NCBI RefSeq assembly: GCF_014673495.1
Contig: NZ_CP051006.1
Coordinates: 6,324,001 to 6,388,000 of the forward strand
Direction of reading: 5' to 3'
Source: Streptomyces griseofuscus
GTDB taxonomy: Bacteria > Actinomycetota > Actinomycetes > Streptomycetales > Streptomycetaceae
Length of the DNA stretch: 64,000 nucleotides
Below are positions 19,079 through 27,268 of the stretch, piece by piece (the first letter of the stretch is position 1; the number at the start of each line of letters is the position of its first letter). The notes beneath the pieces were generated by a model, which was not told the origin of the DNA, did no database searches, and was given only the letters and a program-made list of their open reading frames with translations. Position numbers and translations under genes: made by a program.

Positions 19079-20041
19079 TCAGGAGGTCACCCCGATATTC
19101 GTCAGGCCCTTGCCGCCCGTCACCGTGTTCGAGGTGTAGACCGTCGTCTTGCAGTCAGTGCCGTAGTTGGTGACGTCGACGGCCAGCTGGGTGGGGCCCG
19201 TGGCGCCGGTCAGGGTGGAGTGGTTGTTTTTGAAGACCGTGCCGCAGCCCCAGCCGGGCTGCTGGGTGTGGGTCTGGTAGCCGTCGTTGCTGGTGCGGGT
19301 GCCGGTGTTGTTCTGGACCAGGACGTCGTCGCCCTTCACATCGACCCAGGAGTCGTCGTAGTTCGCGCCGGTCAGGCCGCTGCCGTCGAAGGTGTTGCCG
19401 ATGATCCGCGTGCCGGTCGTGCCCTCCTTGACGTCGACGTTCTCGCCGCCCACGTCCGGGCCGATGGTGTTGTCGAGGATCTGCACGCGGTCGCTGTTGT
19501 CGGAGAGCGTGTTGGCCGTGCCGACGTAGACGCCCTCACCCTTGCCGCCGCCGTCGTTCCCGGTGTCGTAGATCCTTGAGTTCCTGATCACGCCGTCCGT
19601 GCTGGAGTCGCGGAAGTGCACGCCCTCCATGGCCAGGCCGTGCACCGTGACGCCGTCCACGATCACGCCCTGGGACGCGTCGATCATGATGCCCTTCTGG
19701 CCACCGGTCACGGTCAGGCCGCTGACCGTCCAGTAGGAGGCGCCGTTCAGATGGAGCCCGTAGCCGCCGCTCGCGGTGAGGACGGCCTCGGCGGAGCCGG
19801 TGAGGGTGATCCGGGCGGACGCCGTGGCCGGCGCGGTCGCGTTGAAGTTGCCCTTGTAGGCGCCGTCCGCGAGATGGATCGTGACGCCGGGCCGGGCGTT
19901 CGCGAGTGCGGTCTTCAGCTGGGCCGCGGTCGTCACCTCGACCGTCGAGGCGGCCATGGCCGGAGCCGGGCCGGTGAGCAGCAGACCACCGGTGACGGTG
20001 ACCGCGGCGAGCAGGGAGGTGAGCGGCATGGATATGCGCAT
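19079..20041 (-). CDS. Secreted right-handed parallel beta-helix protein (pectate-lyase-like)
   Basis: This 320-aa exported protein has a signal peptide with hydrophobic core LTSLLAAVTVTGGLLLTG and an AMA-A type cleavage site near residue 30. The mature part consists of beta-helix rungs: YWTVSGLTVTGGQKGIMID, QGVIVDGVTVHGLAMEGVHF, DGVIRNSRIYDTGNDG, and DRVQILDNTIGPDVGGENVDV. The NDGGGKGEG and GGENVDVKEG segments resemble those of family PL9/PL1-like or right-handed beta-helix proteins, but catalytic residues cannot be assigned with certainty. The start ATG at 20041 has AGGAAGG about nine bases upstream. A polysaccharide target is inferred. Confidence 0.78.
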   Translation of the reverse strand: MRISMPLTSLLAAVTVTGGLLLTGPAPAMAASTVEVTTAAQLKTALANARPGVTIHLADGAYKGNFNATAPATASARITLTGSAEAVLTASGGYGLHLNGASYWTVSGLTVTGGQKGIMIDASQGVIVDGVTVHGLAMEGVHFRDSSTDGVIRNSRIYDTGNDGGGKGEGVYVGTANTLSDNSDRVQILDNTIGPDVGGENVDVKEGTTGTRIIGNTFDGSGLTGANYDDSWVDVKGDDVLVQNNTGTRTSNDGYQTHTQQPGWGCGTVFKNNHSTLTGATGPTQLAVDVTNYGTDCKTTVYTSNTVTGGKGLTNIGVTS

Positions 20042-20262
20042 GGGGGGGGTGCCTTCCTGTCCCAGGGCGAGCTCTTGCGTGAAACCGGTCGATCTCATAC
20101 GTGAATCACGGCCGTCATGGTGAACAGTGCACCGTGAAGGTACGGACCAGGTGACGGAGCGTCAAGACGGTCCGCGGGAGATCGCTGATCAGCGGCGTGT
20201 CGTGGGAATGCCCCCGTTCCAGGGTGCGTTGTAGGGGAGGAACAGGAGGAGGAGCGGTCACA

Positions 20263-21201
20263 GTGCTTGATCCGCAGGGTTTGTACGCATGGGAGCCGAA
20301 GGGCCTCGCCGTGGTCGACATGGCGCTCGCCCAGGAATCGGCCGGCCTTGTCATGCTCTACCACTTCGACGGATACATCGACGCGGGCGAGACCGGTGAC
20401 CTCATCGTCGACCGGATGCTCGACTCACTGCCCCACCAGGTCGTCGCCCGGTTCGACCACGACCGGCTCGTGGACTACCGGGCCCGCCGGCCTCTGCTCA
20501 CCTTCAAGCGCGACCGCTGGACCGACTACGAGACCCCGGCCATCGAGGTCCACCTCGTCCAGGACACCACCGGCGCCCCCTTCCTGCTGCTGTCCGGGCC
20601 CGAGCCGGACGTGGAGTGGGAGCGCTTCTCGACGGCGGTACGACAGATCGCCGACCGGCTCGGCGTCCGCCTGGCCGTGAACTTCAGCGGTCTGCCCATG
20701 GGCGTCCCGCACACCCGCCCGGTGGGCCTCACCCCGCACGGCAACCGCACCGACCTGGTCCCCGGCCACACCAGCCCCTTCGAGGAGGCCCAGGTGCCCG
20801 GCAGCGTGGAGCAGCTGGTGGAGTACCGGCTGATGCAGGCCGGTCATGACGTCCTGGGCGTCGCCGCGCATGTCCCGCACTACGTCGCCCGCTCCCCGTA
20901 CCCGGACGCCGCGCTGACCGTCCTGGAGGCCATCACCGCCGCCACCGGTCTGGTCCTCCCCGGCATCGCGCACTCCCTGCGCACGGACGCACGGCGCACC
21001 CAGACCGAGATCGACCGGCAGATCCAGGAGGGCGACGAAGAGCTGACCGCCCTCGTCCAGGGCCTGGAGCACCAGTACGACGCGGCGGCCGGCGCCGAGA
21101 CGCGGGGCAACATGCTCGCCGAACCGGTGGAGATCCCGTCCGCCGACGAGATCGGGCGGGAGTTCGAGCGATTCCTCGCGGAGCGTGAGGGGGAGGCCTG
21201 A
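20263..21201 (+). CDS. PAC2-family protein (proteasome-assembly-chaperone-like)
   Basis: This 312-aa protein has the PAC2 fold pattern: LVMLYHFDGYIDAGETGDLIVDRML near residue 30, PFLLLSGPEPDVEWERF near 110, and GLPMGVPHTRPVGLTPHGNR near 155. An acidic, helical C-terminus includes EEIGREFERFLAEREG-like sequence. The family is conserved in proteasome-bearing actinobacteria and related to archaeal/eukaryal PAC2 chaperones; its bacterial role is not settled. The start is the GTG at 20263, preceded by GGAGGAGG at ideal spacing. It lies 69 bp before coaE on the same strand. Confidence 0.88.
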   Translation: MLDPQGLYAWEPKGLAVVDMALAQESAGLVMLYHFDGYIDAGETGDLIVDRMLDSLPHQVVARFDHDRLVDYRARRPLLTFKRDRWTDYETPAIEVHLVQDTTGAPFLLLSGPEPDVEWERFSTAVRQIADRLGVRLAVNFSGLPMGVPHTRPVGLTPHGNRTDLVPGHTSPFEEAQVPGSVEQLVEYRLMQAGHDVLGVAAHVPHYVARSPYPDAALTVLEAITAATGLVLPGIAHSLRTDARRTQTEIDRQIQEGDEELTALVQGLEHQYDAAAGAETRGNMLAEPVEIPSADEIGREFERFLAEREGEA

Positions 21202-21233
21202 GCCCCGGGTTCCGCCGCTGCCCGGCCTCCGGT

Positions 21234-21263
21234 CCTGCCACTGTCGGTGGCAGGGCCTAAGCT
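21234..21263 (+). promoter_or_regulatory. Hairpin and overlapping promoter candidate before coaE
   Basis: CCTGCCAC (21234-21241) and GTGGCAGG (21247-21254) form an 8-bp stem, possibly terminating the PAC2 transcript. Overlapping it, CTGTCGGTG (21241-21249), 8 bp, TAAGCT (21258-21263) resembles the PafBC-type promoter TTGTCRGTG-N8-TANNNT with one mismatch. The -10 ends 7 bp before the coaE ATG. Whether it is hairpin, promoter or both is unresolved. Confidence 0.45.
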
Positions 21264-21270
21264 TCCGCTC

Positions 21271-21897
21271 ATGCTGAAAGTTGGCCTGACCGGCGGGATC
21301 GGCGCCGGCAAGAGCGAGGTCTCCCGACTGCTCGTGGAGCACGGAGCCGTGCTGATCGACTCGGACCGCATCGCACGGGAGGTCGTGGCCCCCGGCACGC
21401 CCGGCCTCGCCGCCGTGGTCGAGGCGTTCGGCCCGGACATCCTTACCGAGGACGGCAGCCTGGACCGGCCCCGCCTCGGCTCGATCGTCTTCGCCGACCC
21501 GGACAGACTCGCGGTCCTCAACTCGATCGTGCACCCCCTGGTCGGCGCCCGCTCCCGCGAGCTGGAGGAGGCCGCGACCCCTGACGCCGTGGTGATCCAC
21601 GACGTACCCCTGCTCACCGAGAACGGCCTGGCGCCGTTCTACGACCTCGTGATCGTCGTGGACGCGAGCCCCGAGACCCAGCTCGACCGGCTGATACGGC
21701 TGCGCGGCATGACCGAGGAGGACGCCCGCGCCCGTATCGCCGCCCAGGCCACCCGCGAGCAGCGGCACACGATCGCGGACGTCGTGATCGACAACGACGT
21801 GCCCCTGGACGCGCTGCGCAAGCGGGTCGACGCCGTCTGGGACGACCTGGTGCACCGGGCCCACGCACGCTCCACCGGGGAGCGGCCCGCGGAATAG
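21271..21897 (+). CDS. coaE: Dephospho-CoA kinase
   Basis: This 208-aa enzyme catalyses the last step of coenzyme A synthesis, phosphorylating the 3'-OH of dephospho-CoA with ATP. The P-loop GLTGGIGAGKSEVSRLL is at residues 4-20. IDSDRIAREVV (the DxD region) and HDVPLLTENGLAPFYDLVIVVDAS follow. The lid region has RLIRLRGMTEEDARARI, and the core ends with the family pattern VIDNDVPLDALRKRVDAVW. The ATG at 21271 is the start because homology begins there. No clear Shine-Dalgarno is present, consistent with a leaderless message from the promoter candidate just upstream. Confidence 0.96.
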   Translation: MLKVGLTGGIGAGKSEVSRLLVEHGAVLIDSDRIAREVVAPGTPGLAAVVEAFGPDILTEDGSLDRPRLGSIVFADPDRLAVLNSIVHPLVGARSRELEEAATPDAVVIHDVPLLTENGLAPFYDLVIVVDASPETQLDRLIRLRGMTEEDARARIAAQATREQRHTIADVVIDNDVPLDALRKRVDAVWDDLVHRAHARSTGERPAE

Positions 21898-21946
21898 CGG
21901 ACCGGGCAGGGGCGTTGAACCTCGGGAACAAGGGAAGGACTCTGCC

Positions 21947-22327
21947 GTGCCCGAGACCAGCGGTTCCCCCGGACCCACTCCGGAGACGCATGTCATCGAT
22001 TTCCGTGCCGCCGAGCAGCTGCTCCACGCGCGGGATCCGCGGGGTGCGGTGAAGCTGCTCGACGGAGTCATCGCCGCGCATCCCGAGAACACCGCGGCCC
22101 GGCTGCTGCGCGCGCGTGCCTTCTTCGCCGCCGCGCAACTGCGGCCCGCCGAACTGGAGTTCACCATCGTCCTGGAGCGCGAGCCGGACAACGCGTTCGC
22201 GCACTTCGCGCTGGCCCGCACCTATGAGCGCCAGGGCCGCGCCGACCAGGCCAAGCGCCACTTCCGGCTGGCCGCGGCGCTGGATCCGAACCCGGAGTAC
22301 CTGAAGGCGGCCCGCTTCGACGGCTGA
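21947..22327 (+). CDS. Tetratricopeptide-repeat protein
   Basis: This 126-aa cytoplasmic protein has about three TPR units (residues 20-120). Recognisable parts are LLHARDPRGAVKLLDGVIAAHPEN, ARLLRARAFFAAAQLRPAELEF and AFAHFALARTYERQGRADQAKRHF, ending ALDPNPEYL. Such small TPR proteins act as protein-protein adaptors; no partner can be named. The start is GTG at 21947 with GGAAGGA upstream. It lies 49 bp after coaE and may be co-transcribed. Confidence 0.82.
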   Translation: MPETSGSPGPTPETHVIDFRAAEQLLHARDPRGAVKLLDGVIAAHPENTAARLLRARAFFAAAQLRPAELEFTIVLEREPDNAFAHFALARTYERQGRADQAKRHFRLAAALDPNPEYLKAARFDG

Positions 22328-22354
22328 TGCCGTGCCCGTGACGGCTGACGTCCG

Positions 22355-22684
22355 TCAGGGGTGCCGGTGGCGCGGCGGCCTGGGCCAGGAGGGGCCGCGC
22401 CGCGACAGCCGGGGGTGGCGGGGCCCGTCGTCGTCCGGTGGCTGGTACGGCGGTACGTCCCGGCCCGGCTGGTAGTGCGGGCCCTGGTGGAGATGCCGGA
22501 CGATCATGGCGAGGTCGACGGTGACGACCAGCAGCAGCACCCCGCAGGCGGCCGCCCAGCCGGGGCGTCCGACGAGCGCGAACACCGTCGTGCCGAAGAC
22601 CGCCCAGATCAGCCCCCACACGCTCAGCCACAACCGCGCCCGCAGAGCACTGCGCGCGGTCGCCGGTTCACTGCCCGTACGCAT
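22355..22684 (-). CDS. DUF6343-family membrane protein
   Basis: This 109-aa protein begins MRTGSEPATARSALRARLWL and carries two transmembrane segments (WLSVWGLIWAVFGTTVFALVG and WAAACGVLLLVVTVDLAMIV). A hydrophilic Pro/Arg/His-rich C-terminal tail follows. I recognise it as the DUF6343 family of streptomycetes. AGGAGG lies about 12 bases upstream of the ATG. It converges with the TPR gene. Function unknown. Confidence 0.75.
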   Translation of the reverse strand: MRTGSEPATARSALRARLWLSVWGLIWAVFGTTVFALVGRPGWAAACGVLLLVVTVDLAMIVRHLHQGPHYQPGRDVPPYQPPDDDGPRHPRLSRRGPSWPRPPRHRHP

Positions 22685-22775
22685 CGGATCGCCATCTCCT
22701 CCTTGCAACGTACTCTCCGGAGCGGTGGGGTGCACGCAGCGGTGAGCGGGGGTGGCCGGAGGTGGTGGGGAGGGT

Positions 22776-22807
22776 GCGCCTCGGCGCCTCGGCGCCTCGG
22801 CTCCTCG
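22776..22807. repeat. Short tandem repeat of 8-bp unit GCGCCTCG
   Basis: Three exact copies and one variant (GCTCCTCG) lie in tandem between the divergent DUF6343 and methyltransferase genes. Two copies of CGGTTTTCGC follow downstream. This looks like simple slippage-type sequence with no visible function. Confidence 0.7.
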
Positions 22808-22956
22808 GTCGGTTTTCGCGCCGCCGGTTTTCGCTCGGTCGGCTCCCGTTCCGTTCGTTCCCGGTCCCGCGAGTTTCCGTTCCGCGGTGAATCGCTCGAA
22901 CGGATGAACCGTGGTCGAACGGGAACGGGAGGGCGGGGACGGGCCGTTCTTCGGGC

Positions 22957-23655
22957 ATGACGGTCGAGATGCGTGAGGGATACGAGGGCACAGGCACGGG
23001 TGCGATCACCCCGGACGGCTGCGCGGTAGAGGTCTACACACGGCTGCCGATCGGCCCGGAGCCGGACATCATTGCCGCGGCGGTACCGGCCGGGGCGCAC
23101 ATCCTGGAACTGGGCAGCGGAGCGGGCCGGATGACCCACCCGCTGCTGGAACGCGGCTTCACGGTCACCGCGGTGGACGAGTCCGCCGACATGCTCGCCC
23201 GGATCCACGGGGCACGCGCCATATGCGCCCCGATCGAGGAACTGGACCTGGGCGGCGAGAAGTTCGACGTGGTGCTGCTCGCCTCGTTCCTGGTCCACGC
23301 CGGTGACGAGGAGGTGCGCCGGGGCCTGCTGCGCACCTGCGCCCGCCATGTGGCCGAGGGCGGCTGCGTGCTCATCCAGCGGGAGGGCGCGGACTACCAC
23401 ACCGATGTGCCGAGAGAACGGGTCGACCCGGCCGGCTTCACGATTCGCGTCGCCTCGGTGACCCCCGTCGGCGACGGAGTGGACTCCGTCCATGTGGAGT
23501 ACGACTTCCCGGACGGCACCTGGACCCAGACCTTCCTCGCCCGGCCCCTGACGAAGGAACAGTTCGAATCGGCGCTTGCGGAGGCGGGACTGGAGGTGGA
23601 CAAGTACCTCACGCCGGACGGGATGTGGGTACGGGCCGTGCGGACGACGCGGTAG
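22957..23655 (+). CDS. SAM-dependent methyltransferase
   Basis: This 232-aa class I methyltransferase has the SAM-binding glycine motif HILELGSGAGRMTHPLLERG at about residues 48-67. TAVDESADMLARI follows as the acidic end of strand 2, then KFDVVLLASFLVHAGDEEVRRG and HVAEGGCVLIQREGADYH. The substrate is unknown. The start ATG at 22957 sits 15 bp after an inverted GTTCTTCGGG sequence without an obvious Shine-Dalgarno. Length is normal for the class. It is transcribed alone. Confidence 0.82.
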   Translation: MTVEMREGYEGTGTGAITPDGCAVEVYTRLPIGPEPDIIAAAVPAGAHILELGSGAGRMTHPLLERGFTVTAVDESADMLARIHGARAICAPIEELDLGGEKFDVVLLASFLVHAGDEEVRRGLLRTCARHVAEGGCVLIQREGADYHTDVPRERVDPAGFTIRVASVTPVGDGVDSVHVEYDFPDGTWTQTFLARPLTKEQFESALAEAGLEVDKYLTPDGMWVRAVRTTR

Positions 23656-23769
23656 GCGTCAGGGGGGCGTGGCGGGTGCTCAGGGGGCACAGGGGATGTC
23701 AGGAGACCTGGTGGGTGCGACGCGGGTGCGGGCCGCTGTGGACTGGTGCGGCGGGCCCGGTGTTGCCCG

Positions 23770-24354
23770 TCACCGTCCCCGGGGGCGTCCCTCCGGTCCG
23801 CTCATGCCACTGCTGAATCCCGGTGGTGTGAGGCCACGCAGGCGTTCCATGTCCCGGCGGTCGCGCTTGGTAGGCCGACCGGTGCCCCGGTCGCGGATCC
23901 CGGCGGGGGCGACGGTCTCGCGGGGCGGCGGGGGAGGGGAGTTGTCGATGTAGCACTGCACGGCCACGGGCGCACCGACCCGCTTGCGGATGAGGCGCTT
24001 GACGATCACGATCCGCTCCCGGCCCTCGTTCCGCAGGCGGACCTCGTCGCCCACCCGCAGCGAGTAGGCGGGCTTCACCCGCTCACCGTTCACACGCACA
24101 TGCCCGCCACGGCAGGCGGTGGCGCCCTGGGAACGCGTCTTGATCAGCCGTACCGCCCAGATCCAGCTGTCGATCCGGACCGTCTCACCACTGCCGGGTC
24201 CCGCGGCTCCGGCGGCGGCGACCGCTGCGGCGATCTCGGGGTCCACCGGCTCGCCGGCCGAGGGGCCGGCGTTCCCGGCACCCTGGGCGGATTCCGTCCC
24301 GGCCGGCCCGTCGGTGCCCCGGTCCACGTTCTCGTCCGCATCCTCGGAAGCCAT
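23770..24354 (-). CDS. S4-domain RNA-binding protein (HslR/Hsp15-like)
   Basis: This 194-aa protein has an acidic/Ala-rich N-terminal extension (1-55). The S4 domain follows at about 57-110: VRIDSWIWAVRLIKTRSQGATACRGGHVRVNGERVKP, ending YSLRVGDEVRL. In the Hsp15 family this domain binds 50S subunits carrying nascent chains. The basic C-terminal tail contains RDRGTGRPTKRDRRDMERLRG, a family signature. A -10-like TAGGGT (rc of 24361-24366) ends 6 bp before the ATG, so the mRNA may be leaderless. Confidence 0.87.
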   Translation of the reverse strand: MASEDADENVDRGTDGPAGTESAQGAGNAGPSAGEPVDPEIAAAVAAAGAAGPGSGETVRIDSWIWAVRLIKTRSQGATACRGGHVRVNGERVKPAYSLRVGDEVRLRNEGRERIVIVKRLIRKRVGAPVAVQCYIDNSPPPPPRETVAPAGIRDRGTGRPTKRDRRDMERLRGLTPPGFSSGMSGPEGRPRGR

Positions 24355-24571
24355 GTCCCGACCCTAACGCCGGGCGCCGGGTGATCTGGACAGGTTTTCC
24401 GGGTGCGGGCCGAAGGCTCGCAGAAGAAAGGGTGGCTGGTTTGAAGGAAGGGGGGTGCCAGTTCGGAGAGGGGGCGCGGAGGGGCCGGTGCGCGGGGGTC
24501 GGCGTGGAGCGGCTGGTATCGAGAGGCCAGATCGGACATGGGCGGCGGAGACCTGGGCATACGGTGACCCT

Positions 24572-25273
24572 ATGGACGACAGCAGCCCCCTTGCCCGGTT
24601 GGACCGGCGGGTCACGGGCTGCCGGGCCTGCCCCCGGCTGGTGGAGTGGCGCGAGGAGGTGGCGCGGACCAAGCGCGCCGCCTTCGCGGACTGGACGTAC
24701 TGGGGCCGCCCGGTACCCGGCTTCGGCCCCGCCGACGCCCGGCTGCTGATCATCGGCCTGGCCCCGGCCGCGCACGGCGGCAACCGCACCGGACGCATGT
24801 TCACCGGCGACCGCTCCGGCGATGTGCTGTACCAGGCGCTGTACGACCTCGGGCTCGCCAACCGGCCCACCTCGGTCCATATCGACGACGGCCTGGAGCT
24901 GTACGGAGTCCGGGTCACCTCCCCGGTGCACTGCGCGCCGCCCGCCAACAAGCCGACCCCCGGTGAGCGCGACACCTGCCGCCCCTGGCTGGTCCAGGAG
25001 CTGGGGCTGCTGCGCCCGACACTGCGGGCCGCGGTGGTCCTCGGTGCCTTCGGCTGGCAGGCGGCGCTGCCCGCGTTCACCGAGGCGGGCTGGACGGTGC
25101 CCCGGCCCCGTCCGGCCTTCGGCCACGGCACCCGCGTCGCGCTCGACGGCCTGGACCTCTTCGGCTGCTTCCACGTCAGCCAGCGCAACACCTTCACCGG
25201 CAAGCTCACGCCGGAGATGCTGCGCGAGGTACTGGGCACTGCGGCGCGAACGGCCGGGCTGCCGGTGTCCTGA
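24572..25273 (+). CDS. Uracil-DNA glycosylase, family 5 (UdgB-like)
   Basis: This 233-aa base-excision repair enzyme removes uracil and other deaminated bases from DNA. Cluster cysteines are visible as GCRAC (Cys17, Cys20) plus Cys121 and Cys136, expected to hold a 4Fe-4S cluster. Active-site motif 1 is IGLAPAAHGGNRTGRMFTGD (61-80), lacking the usual catalytic Asp/Asn as in family 5. Motif 2 is HVSQRNTFTGKLT from His201. The ATG at 24572 fits the family N-terminus. TACGGT (24560-24565) ends 6 bp before it, suggesting a leaderless transcript. Confidence 0.9.
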   Translation: MDDSSPLARLDRRVTGCRACPRLVEWREEVARTKRAAFADWTYWGRPVPGFGPADARLLIIGLAPAAHGGNRTGRMFTGDRSGDVLYQALYDLGLANRPTSVHIDDGLELYGVRVTSPVHCAPPANKPTPGERDTCRPWLVQELGLLRPTLRAAVVLGAFGWQAALPAFTEAGWTVPRPRPAFGHGTRVALDGLDLFGCFHVSQRNTFTGKLTPEMLREVLGTAARTAGLPVS

Positions 25274-25336
25274 ACCGCTCCGCCACCGGGCGCCGCGGCG
25301 AGCCGTGACCCGCCGGCACCCCTCGATACCCGGCGT

Positions 25337-25786
25337 TCAGGGCCGCCAGACGTACCTCACATCCGGCTCCCGCTCCTCGTTGCCGCTGCCGTCCGTGGAC
25401 TCGGCGGCGAGGAAGCCGTGGCGTTCGTAGAAGCGGTGCGCGGGCTTGTTGACCTGGAAGGTCCACAGGGTCAGCCCGTCGGGGCTGCGCTCCTTGGCCA
25501 GTGCGACGAACCGGTCCCCAAGGCCCCGCCCCCGCCGCTCCGGCTCCAGGTAGAGCTGGGACAGCAGTGGGCCGTCGAGCACCATCACCCCGATGATCCG
25601 CCCGTCCTCCTCCGCCACCCAGGTCTCCCGCGACGGCACGACGACATCCCGGAAGTAGTCGCGGACGTCGTCGTCGGTGCGCGGCCGGACGACCGTGGGC
25701 AGGGCGGCGGCGAAGGAACGCAGCCAGACATCGGCGGCGGCCCGCGCGTCGGCGTCCTGCGCCCGCCGGAGGAGGACGACGGTCAT
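25337..25786 (-). CDS. GNAT-family N-acetyltransferase
   Basis: This 149-aa acetyltransferase has the acetyl-CoA-binding motif A sequence LYLEPERRGRGLGDRFVALAKERS near residues 78-98. NKPAHRFYERHGFLA (motif B, about 113-127) follows. The acceptor substrate is unknown. It overlaps the upstream RidA gene by 4 bp (ATGA), so the two are translationally coupled. Confidence 0.88.
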   Translation of the reverse strand: MTVVLLRRAQDADARAAADVWLRSFAAALPTVVRPRTDDDVRDYFRDVVVPSRETWVAEEDGRIIGVMVLDGPLLSQLYLEPERRGRGLGDRFVALAKERSPDGLTLWTFQVNKPAHRFYERHGFLAAESTDGSGNEEREPDVRYVWRP

Positions 25787-26232
25787 CGTCGTACCCCCTC
25801 CTCCGCCCGGTCCTCGCCCTCGGCCGTCCCGGCGTCCGGTACCACCGCCGTCGCCGTGATCTCCACCAGCTGACCGGTGTATCCGAGGCAGGCGACCCCG
25901 AGCAGGGTGGAGGAGTGCGGTCCCTTGCTCAGTCCCGAGTCCTCCACGACCTCCCAGACCGCGGACAGCGTCGCGGGTTCGGTGCTCACCACGTACACCT
26001 CCGTGCTGAGCACATGCGCCAGATCGCTGCCCACGGCGCGCAGTTGCTCCCGCAGGTTGGCGATCACCTGCCGGGCCTGGCGGACCGGATCGCCCGGTCC
26101 GACGATCTCACCGCGCTCGTCGAGCGGCACCGATCCGGCGAGGAACGCCAGCTTCGTGCCCGCCTCCACGACGGAGGCATGGGAGTAGGTGGGCGGCGGG
26201 AAAAGAGTGGGGACGGTGACACGCTGGATCAT
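25783..26232 (-). CDS. RidA-family protein (enamine/imine deaminase)
   Basis: This 149-aa YjgF/YER057c/UK114-family protein hydrolyses reactive enamine/imine intermediates of amino acid metabolism. Visible are YSHASVVEAGTKLAFLAGSVPLDERG near the N-terminus, QARQVIANLREQLRAVGSDLAHVLSTEVYV in the middle, and LLGVACLGYTGQLVEITATAV. In the last segment the usual catalytic Arg of the family (RxxV context) is replaced by GYTGQ, so activity is uncertain. The start ATG at 26232 is preceded by TAGGAGCAGC. Confidence 0.85.
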   Translation of the reverse strand: MIQRVTVPTLFPPPTYSHASVVEAGTKLAFLAGSVPLDERGEIVGPGDPVRQARQVIANLREQLRAVGSDLAHVLSTEVYVVSTEPATLSAVWEVVEDSGLSKGPHSSTLLGVACLGYTGQLVEITATAVVPDAGTAEGEDRAEEGVRR

Positions 26233-26359
26233 GGAGCTGCTCCTACGACGGTCAGCGGACAATCTCCCGATCATCAGCCCCCGCCGGACGCGCGCGCACC
26301 CCAATTTCCGGGTGCGGCAAGGGACACGGAGGAAAACTCGCGAGCGAACCCGGCGCACC

Positions 26360-27016
26360 ATGACGCAGGCTGACCCCATGCCTCATCCCGACCCGGGCGC
26401 CCGCCCCGACGCCGACTTCCTCTCCGCCACCGCCGACCGGCTGGCCGCGCTCCCCACCGTCCGCGCGGTGGCCCTCGGCGGCTCCCGCGCCCAGGGCACC
26501 CACCGCCCGGACAGCGACTGGGACCTGGCGGTCTACTACCGCGGCCCCTTCGACCCCGCCGACCTGCGCGCCCTCGGCTGGCCCGGCGAGGTGAGCGAGG
26601 TCGGCGACTGGGGCGGCGGTGTCTTCAACGGCGGCGCCTGGCTGACCGTCGACGGGCGCCGCGTCGATGTGCACTACCGCGATCTGGACGTCGTGGAACA
26701 CGAGTTGGCCGAGGCGGAGCGGGGACGGTTCCGGGTGGAGCCGCTGCTGTTCCATCTCGCCGGCATCCCCACCTATCTGATCGTCGCCGAGCTCGCCCTC
26801 AACCGGGTACTCCGCGGCGACCTGCCCCGCCCGCCCGGCTACCCGGAGCCGCTGCGCCGTACCGCCGCCGAGCACTGGGGCGGCACCGCCCGCGCCACCC
26901 TCGGCTATGCCAGGGCCAACCACGCGCCCCAGGGCCGCCTCACCGAGACCGCCGGTGCTCTCGCCACCGCCGCGGCCCAGGCGGCCCACGCGGTCCTCGC
27001 GGCCTGTGGCAGGTGA
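26360..27016 (+). CDS. Nucleotidyltransferase (MNT-like), truncated by an in-frame TGA
   Basis: This open frame of 218 aa has the minimal nucleotidyltransferase signature ALGGSRAQGTHRPDSDWDLAVYY: Gly41-Ser42 and the metal-binding Asp53/Asp55. A substrate domain follows. The frame stops at TGA 27014-27016, where the following sequence continues in the same frame with strong coding bias (see the next feature). Replacing the TGA by TGG would give a 268-aa protein ending normally. So the gene is probably a nonsense mutant or a sequencing error. The start at 26360 lacks a Shine-Dalgarno; an alternative ATG at 26378 has CAGG nine bases upstream. Confidence 0.75.
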   Translation: MTQADPMPHPDPGARPDADFLSATADRLAALPTVRAVALGGSRAQGTHRPDSDWDLAVYYRGPFDPADLRALGWPGEVSEVGDWGGGVFNGGAWLTVDGRRVDVHYRDLDVVEHELAEAERGRFRVEPLLFHLAGIPTYLIVAELALNRVLRGDLPRPPGYPEPLRRTAAEHWGGTARATLGYARANHAPQGRLTETAGALATAAAQAAHAVLAACGR

Positions 27017-27166
27017 GTCACCAACGAGAAGCGGCTGCTGGAGCGGGCCGGACTGCGGGAGTTCGACGAGGTGACGGGCCGGCTGCGGGCCGCCCCCGAC
27101 GCCCTGGTCGCGGCCGTCACCAGGGCCGAGGAGATCATCGCCGGAGCACTGCCGCCGACTTGGTGA
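27017..27166 (+). pseudogene. Detached C-terminus of the nucleotidyltransferase
   Basis: The 49 codons after the TGA read VTNEKRLLERAGLREFDEV and so on, ending PPTW before a second stop at 27164-27166. Third positions are almost all G or C and the text resembles the usual (W)VTNEKRLL...RAGL C-terminal helix of this family. There is no credible independent start. It is the tail of the preceding gene. Confidence 0.75.
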
Positions 27167-27268
27167 ACAGCGCCGTCGTAAACCAACCGGAGAAAATGCG
27201 CGCCTGGGCGATGAATTCCGTGTCCGCCGCCGGTCACCACCCGAACCGACCGTCGGACAGGAGGGCCC

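Noticed and set aside
22861..22956. GAAC/GTTC-rich stretch before the methyltransferase at 22957, considered as a LexA box.
   Set aside because: No GAAC-N4-GTTC arrangement is present; half-sites are in direct rather than inverted orientation.
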